A DNA stretch of 64,000 nucleotides from Cyclobacteriaceae bacterium (lineage in GTDB: Bacteria > Bacteroidota > Bacteroidia > Cytophagales > Cyclobacteriaceae), in contig JAHBUB010000001.1 in assembly GCA_019638285.1 (NCBI GenBank), positions 62,001-126,000 on the forward strand. The letters run 5' to 3'. Made by a program: the position numbers and the translations under genes. The notes under the pieces are model-generated. The model had not been told where the DNA came from and did no database searches. It saw only the letters and a list, made by a program, of their open reading frames with translations. Shown piece by piece: positions 61,289 to 64,000 of this stretch. Numbering within the stretch: position 1 is the stretch's first letter; each line of letters begins with the position of its first letter.

Positions 61289-63193
61289 ATGGAAACCCCG
61301 GAGCATGTACTTAAGCAATATTGGGGTTATGACCAGTTTCGTCTTCCTCAGGCAGACATTATTAATAATGTTTTAAAGGGAAGGGATACAGTGGCGCTTC
61401 TGCCTACGGGTGGTGGAAAGTCTGTTTGTTTTCAGGTGCCTGCTTTGATAATGGAAGGGATCTGTCTAGTAATTACTCCCTTAATTGCTCTGATGGAGGA
61501 TCAGGTAAGTCAACTTAAGCGCAGAGGAATTGCCGCTCTGGCCATTCACTCCGGCATGAGCAGAAGTGAAATTGATGTGGCACTTGATAACTGTTCGTAT
61601 GGGAAAATAAAATTTTTGTATTTGTCTCCTGAACGAATTCAAACTGAAATGTTTCAGGCAAGGGTTCAAAAAATGCACGTAAACCTGATTGCTATTGATG
61701 AAGCACACTGTATTTCTCAATGGGGCTATGATTTTCGCCCATCTTATTTACTTATATCTGATCTAAGAGAACTGAAGCCTGAGGTACCTGTGATAGCACT
61801 TACTGCCACTGCTACCAAAAAAGTAAAAGACGATATTATTGATAAGCTGAGTTTAAAAACGCCAGGAATATACAAAAAGAGCTTTGCCCGGGAAAACTTA
61901 TCCTTTGTTGTCCGAAAAACAGAAAACAAGGAAAAGCTGTTGCTTCAGGTTGTTAAGAAAGTAAATGGTGCCGCCATTGTGTATGTACGGTCAAGAAGAG
62001 CAGCTGAAAAACTATCTGAATGGCTTACGAAAAGTGGAGTCACAGCTACATACTATCACGCGGGGTTGACTTACCACAAGCGAAGTGAATATCAAAAAAA
62101 ATGGATTGAGGGGGAGACGAGGGTGGTGGTGGCAACCAATGCTTTCGGAATGGGAATAGATAAGGCCAATGTAAGAACGGTGATTCATATGGATATACCA
62201 GAAACACTTGAAGCCTACTATCAGGAGGCGGGTAGGGCTGGCCGGGATGGTAAGAAATCTTATGCTGTTGTGATTTGTCATCCTATTGATGTAAAAACAG
62301 TACGTGAAAAAGTGGAGCAATCCCAACCCGAGATAGCAGTATTAAAAAAGACTTACCAGGCTTTATCTAATTACCTGCAATTGGCGGAAGGAAGCGCAAT
62401 GGGTGAGAGTTTTGATTTTGACCTCATCACATTTAGCAACCGCTACGAACTAAAGCCAATAATAACTTATGCTGCTTTAAAAAAACTGGAGGAGCAAGGA
62501 TTAATTCAACTTAATGAAAGCTTCTATCGTCCATCAAAGGTTCATTTCTTAGTTGAAAAAAAAAGACTGTATGAATTTCAGGTAGCCAATGATCATTTCG
62601 ATCATCTGATCAAGGGCTTATTGAGGTTGTATGGGGGAGAACTGTTCTCTACCTATGTAAACATTTCAGAATCGCAAATTGGTAGGGCGGTGGGTTGGAA
62701 TATGTCTGAGACTAAGATAGCGTTGGATCAATTGCATAAGATGCAATTACTGGATTATGAGCAAGCCAGTGAAATCCCACAAATCACTTTTTTAATGCCA
62801 CGACAAGATGCGGATCGCCTGCCTCTTGATAAAGCCAGATTGGAAGAAAGGCGAAATCTTGCTCTTACTAAGATGGAAGCCATGATTGAGTATGTGGAGC
62901 AATCTCATCGTTGTCGTACTCAGTTCATTCAATCCTACTTTGATGAAGAAACTTTTAGCACCTGTGGGGTTTGTGATGTTTGTCTCGACAAGAAGAAGAA
63001 GGAAAATCAGACAGAGATCAAGGATTATCATAACCAGATCCTTCTGCTATTAAAGCAAAGGCCAATGACCTCTGACGAACTGGAAAAGGAAGTTAATCCC
63101 AGTGATCAGGAATTATTGATTGAAGTAATAAGAGAAATGTTGGATGCCAACGAGATTAATTACGATGAGTTTTGGGTGTTGAGGATTACTTAA
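61289..63193 (+). CDS. recQ: ATP-dependent DNA helicase RecQ
   Basis: 634 residues. Motifs in order: [68 protein letters not shown]. The zinc cysteines are [11 protein letters not shown] and [12 protein letters not shown] winged-helix region (about 425-510) is present but no HRDC domain, which explains the length. It repairs stalled forks and recombination intermediates. Its stop overlaps by four bases that of pgk on the other strand. Confidence 0.95.
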   Translation: METPEHVLKQYWGYDQFRLPQADIINNVLKGRDTVALLPTGGGKSVCFQVPALIMEGICLVITPLIALMEDQVSQLKRRGIAALAIHSGMSRSEIDVALDNCSYGKIKFLYLSPERIQTEMFQARVQKMHVNLIAIDEAHCISQWGYDFRPSYLLISDLRELKPEVPVIALTATATKKVKDDIIDKLSLKTPGIYKKSFARENLSFVVRKTENKEKLLLQVVKKVNGAAIVYVRSRRAAEKLSEWLTKSGVTATYYHAGLTYHKRSEYQKKWIEGETRVVVATNAFGMGIDKANVRTVIHMDIPETLEAYYQEAGRAGRDGKKSYAVVICHPIDVKTVREKVEQSQPEIAVLKKTYQALSNYLQLAEGSAMGESFDFDLITFSNRYELKPIITYAALKKLEEQGLIQLNESFYRPSKVHFLVEKKRLYEFQVANDHFDHLIKGLLRLYGGELFSTYVNISESQIGRAVGWNMSETKIALDQLHKMQLLDYEQASEIPQITFLMPRQDADRLPLDKARLEERRNLALTKMEAMIEYVEQSHRCRTQFIQSYFDEETFSTCGVCDVCLDKKKKENQTEIKDYHNQILLLLKQRPMTSDELEKEVNPSDQELLIEVIREMLDANEINYDEFWVLRIT

Positions 63194-64000
63194 CCCTCCA
63201 AAGCCTCTACCCCCGGTAATACTTTTCCTTCAAAATACTCTAAAAGAGCGCCTCCACCAGTAGATACATAACTGACCTTATCGTTGAGATTAAATTTAGC
63301 GATGGCAGCCGCAGAATCTCCACCTCCAATTAACGAAAACGCACCCTTTTCGGTAGCTTTTACAATTGCCATGGCTATCGTTTTGGTGCCAGTTTCAAAT
63401 TTTTCCATTTCGAATACACCCATAGGGCCATTCCATAAAATGGTTTTTGAATTGAGAATTACCTCGCTGAACACTTGGGTGGCTTGCGGTCCTATATCCA
63501 GGCCCATCCATCCTTCTTTGATGCTGCTATTGTTGGCTATTTCCGTGTTTGCATTGGCATCAAATTTATCTGCAATCACTGAGTCAATTGGAAGATGAAG
63601 TTCCACGCCCTTTACCTTGGCTTGTTGAATTAATTTTTTCGCCAAATCTAACTTGTCATCTTCTACCAGTGAGTTTCCAATTTGCCCACCGAGCGCTTTA
63701 AAGAAAGTGTAACTCATTCCACCCCCAATAATGAGATGATCTACTTTGTTAAGCAATTTTTCAATGATCAGAATTTTATCAGAAATTTTTGCGCCACCCA
63801 TAATGGCTGTGAATGGCTTGTCTGCTTTTTCAAGTACTCGTTTTGCGTTTTCAAGTTCAGCAGCCATCACAAATCCTGCACATTTTTCCTTAAAGAATTG
63901 TGCCACCATGGTGGTAGAGGCATGTGCACGATGGGCTGTACCAAACGCATCATTTACATAAATGTCACCCAACTTTGATAATTTTTCTGCAAAGCCCAAA
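63190..64000 (-). CDS. pgk: Phosphoglycerate kinase, 3' part, cut by the window end
   Basis: At least 269 residues of the C-terminal two thirds; the N-terminal third lies beyond 64000. Recognised by [49 protein letters not shown] and [14 protein letters not shown] with the closing [16 protein letters not shown]. It converts 1,3-bisphosphoglycerate to 3-phosphoglycerate with ATP made. It converges on recQ. Confidence 0.97.
   Translation of the reverse strand, partial: LGFAEKLSKLGDIYVNDAFGTAHRAHASTTMVAQFFKEKCAGFVMAAELENAKRVLEKADKPFTAIMGGAKISDKILIIEKLLNKVDHLIIGGGMSYTFFKALGGQIGNSLVEDDKLDLAKKLIQQAKVKGVELHLPIDSVIADKFDANANTEIANNSSIKEGWMGLDIGPQATQVFSEVILNSKTILWNGPMGVFEMEKFETGTKTIAMAIVKATEKGAFSLIGGGDSAAAIAKFNLNDKVSYVSTGGGALLEYFEGKVLPGVEALEG

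Overview
The window looks like a chromosomal segment of a Bacteroidota bacterium, most likely of the Cytophagales type. The basis is gene content: a very large C25 peptidase of the type IX secretion sortase kind, two DUF5916 outer-membrane proteins, a PadR/PspC/GIN module, an ECF sigma/anti-sigma/outer-membrane-protein operon, VPS10-type Asp-box proteins, promoter elements of the TAnnTTTG kind, and a general lack of Shine-Dalgarno sequences. It is moderately AT-rich and densely coding on both strands. It has one tRNA gene, no rRNA, no CRISPR array, no intact insertion sequence and no phage genes. The right edge cuts phosphoglycerate kinase.

Layout. 1-14 kb: a structured repeat, a SAM methyltransferase behind purB, two DUF5916 barrel proteins, a PaaE-type reductase, an S41-family protein that has lost its catalytic serine, a serine hydrolase, an M3 peptidase, MarR and YceI. 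14-22 kb: a formate module with formate-tetrahydrofolate ligase, FdhD and an NAD-linked formate dehydrogenase of two large subunits. 22-27 kb: a VPS10/Asp-box exoprotein and a DEAD-box RNA helicase with a long structured leader. 27-31.6 kb: tetR-paaABCD, the phenylacetyl-CoA epoxidase operon, with an internally duplicated PaaB and a palindromic operator. PaaE is not in the operon, and the only candidate is 23 kb away. 32-39 kb: the ECF sigma operon, a beta-CASP RNase-like protein and the PspC/PadR pair. 39.6-44.6 kb: the C25/PorU2-like protease.

45-53.5 kb is a stress and redox cluster. It holds a soluble PAS histidine kinase, a response regulator whose output is a whole CRP/FNR protein, DUF302, the hibernation factor HPF, two tandem-domain universal stress proteins, a YdjM-like membrane protein and a phospholipase D-family synthase. 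The kinase PAS domain keeps the two FixL haem-pocket residues (His and Arg, 20 residues apart). The pair therefore reads as a FixL-FixJ-FixK cascade shortened to two proteins. Several dyad-symmetric sites lie in the intergenic spaces of this cluster.

53.5-56 kb looks less stable: an orphan promoter, a DUF998 gene, a DedA gene broken by one in-frame TGA, and a REP-like inverted repeat running into the 3' end of that broken gene. 56-64 kb returns to housekeeping genes: tRNA-Leu(CAA), an ABM protein, SAM hydroxide adenosyltransferase, PhoH, ComEC, enoyl-CoA hydratase, RecQ and pgk.

All functions are inferred from motifs read by eye. No database search was run.
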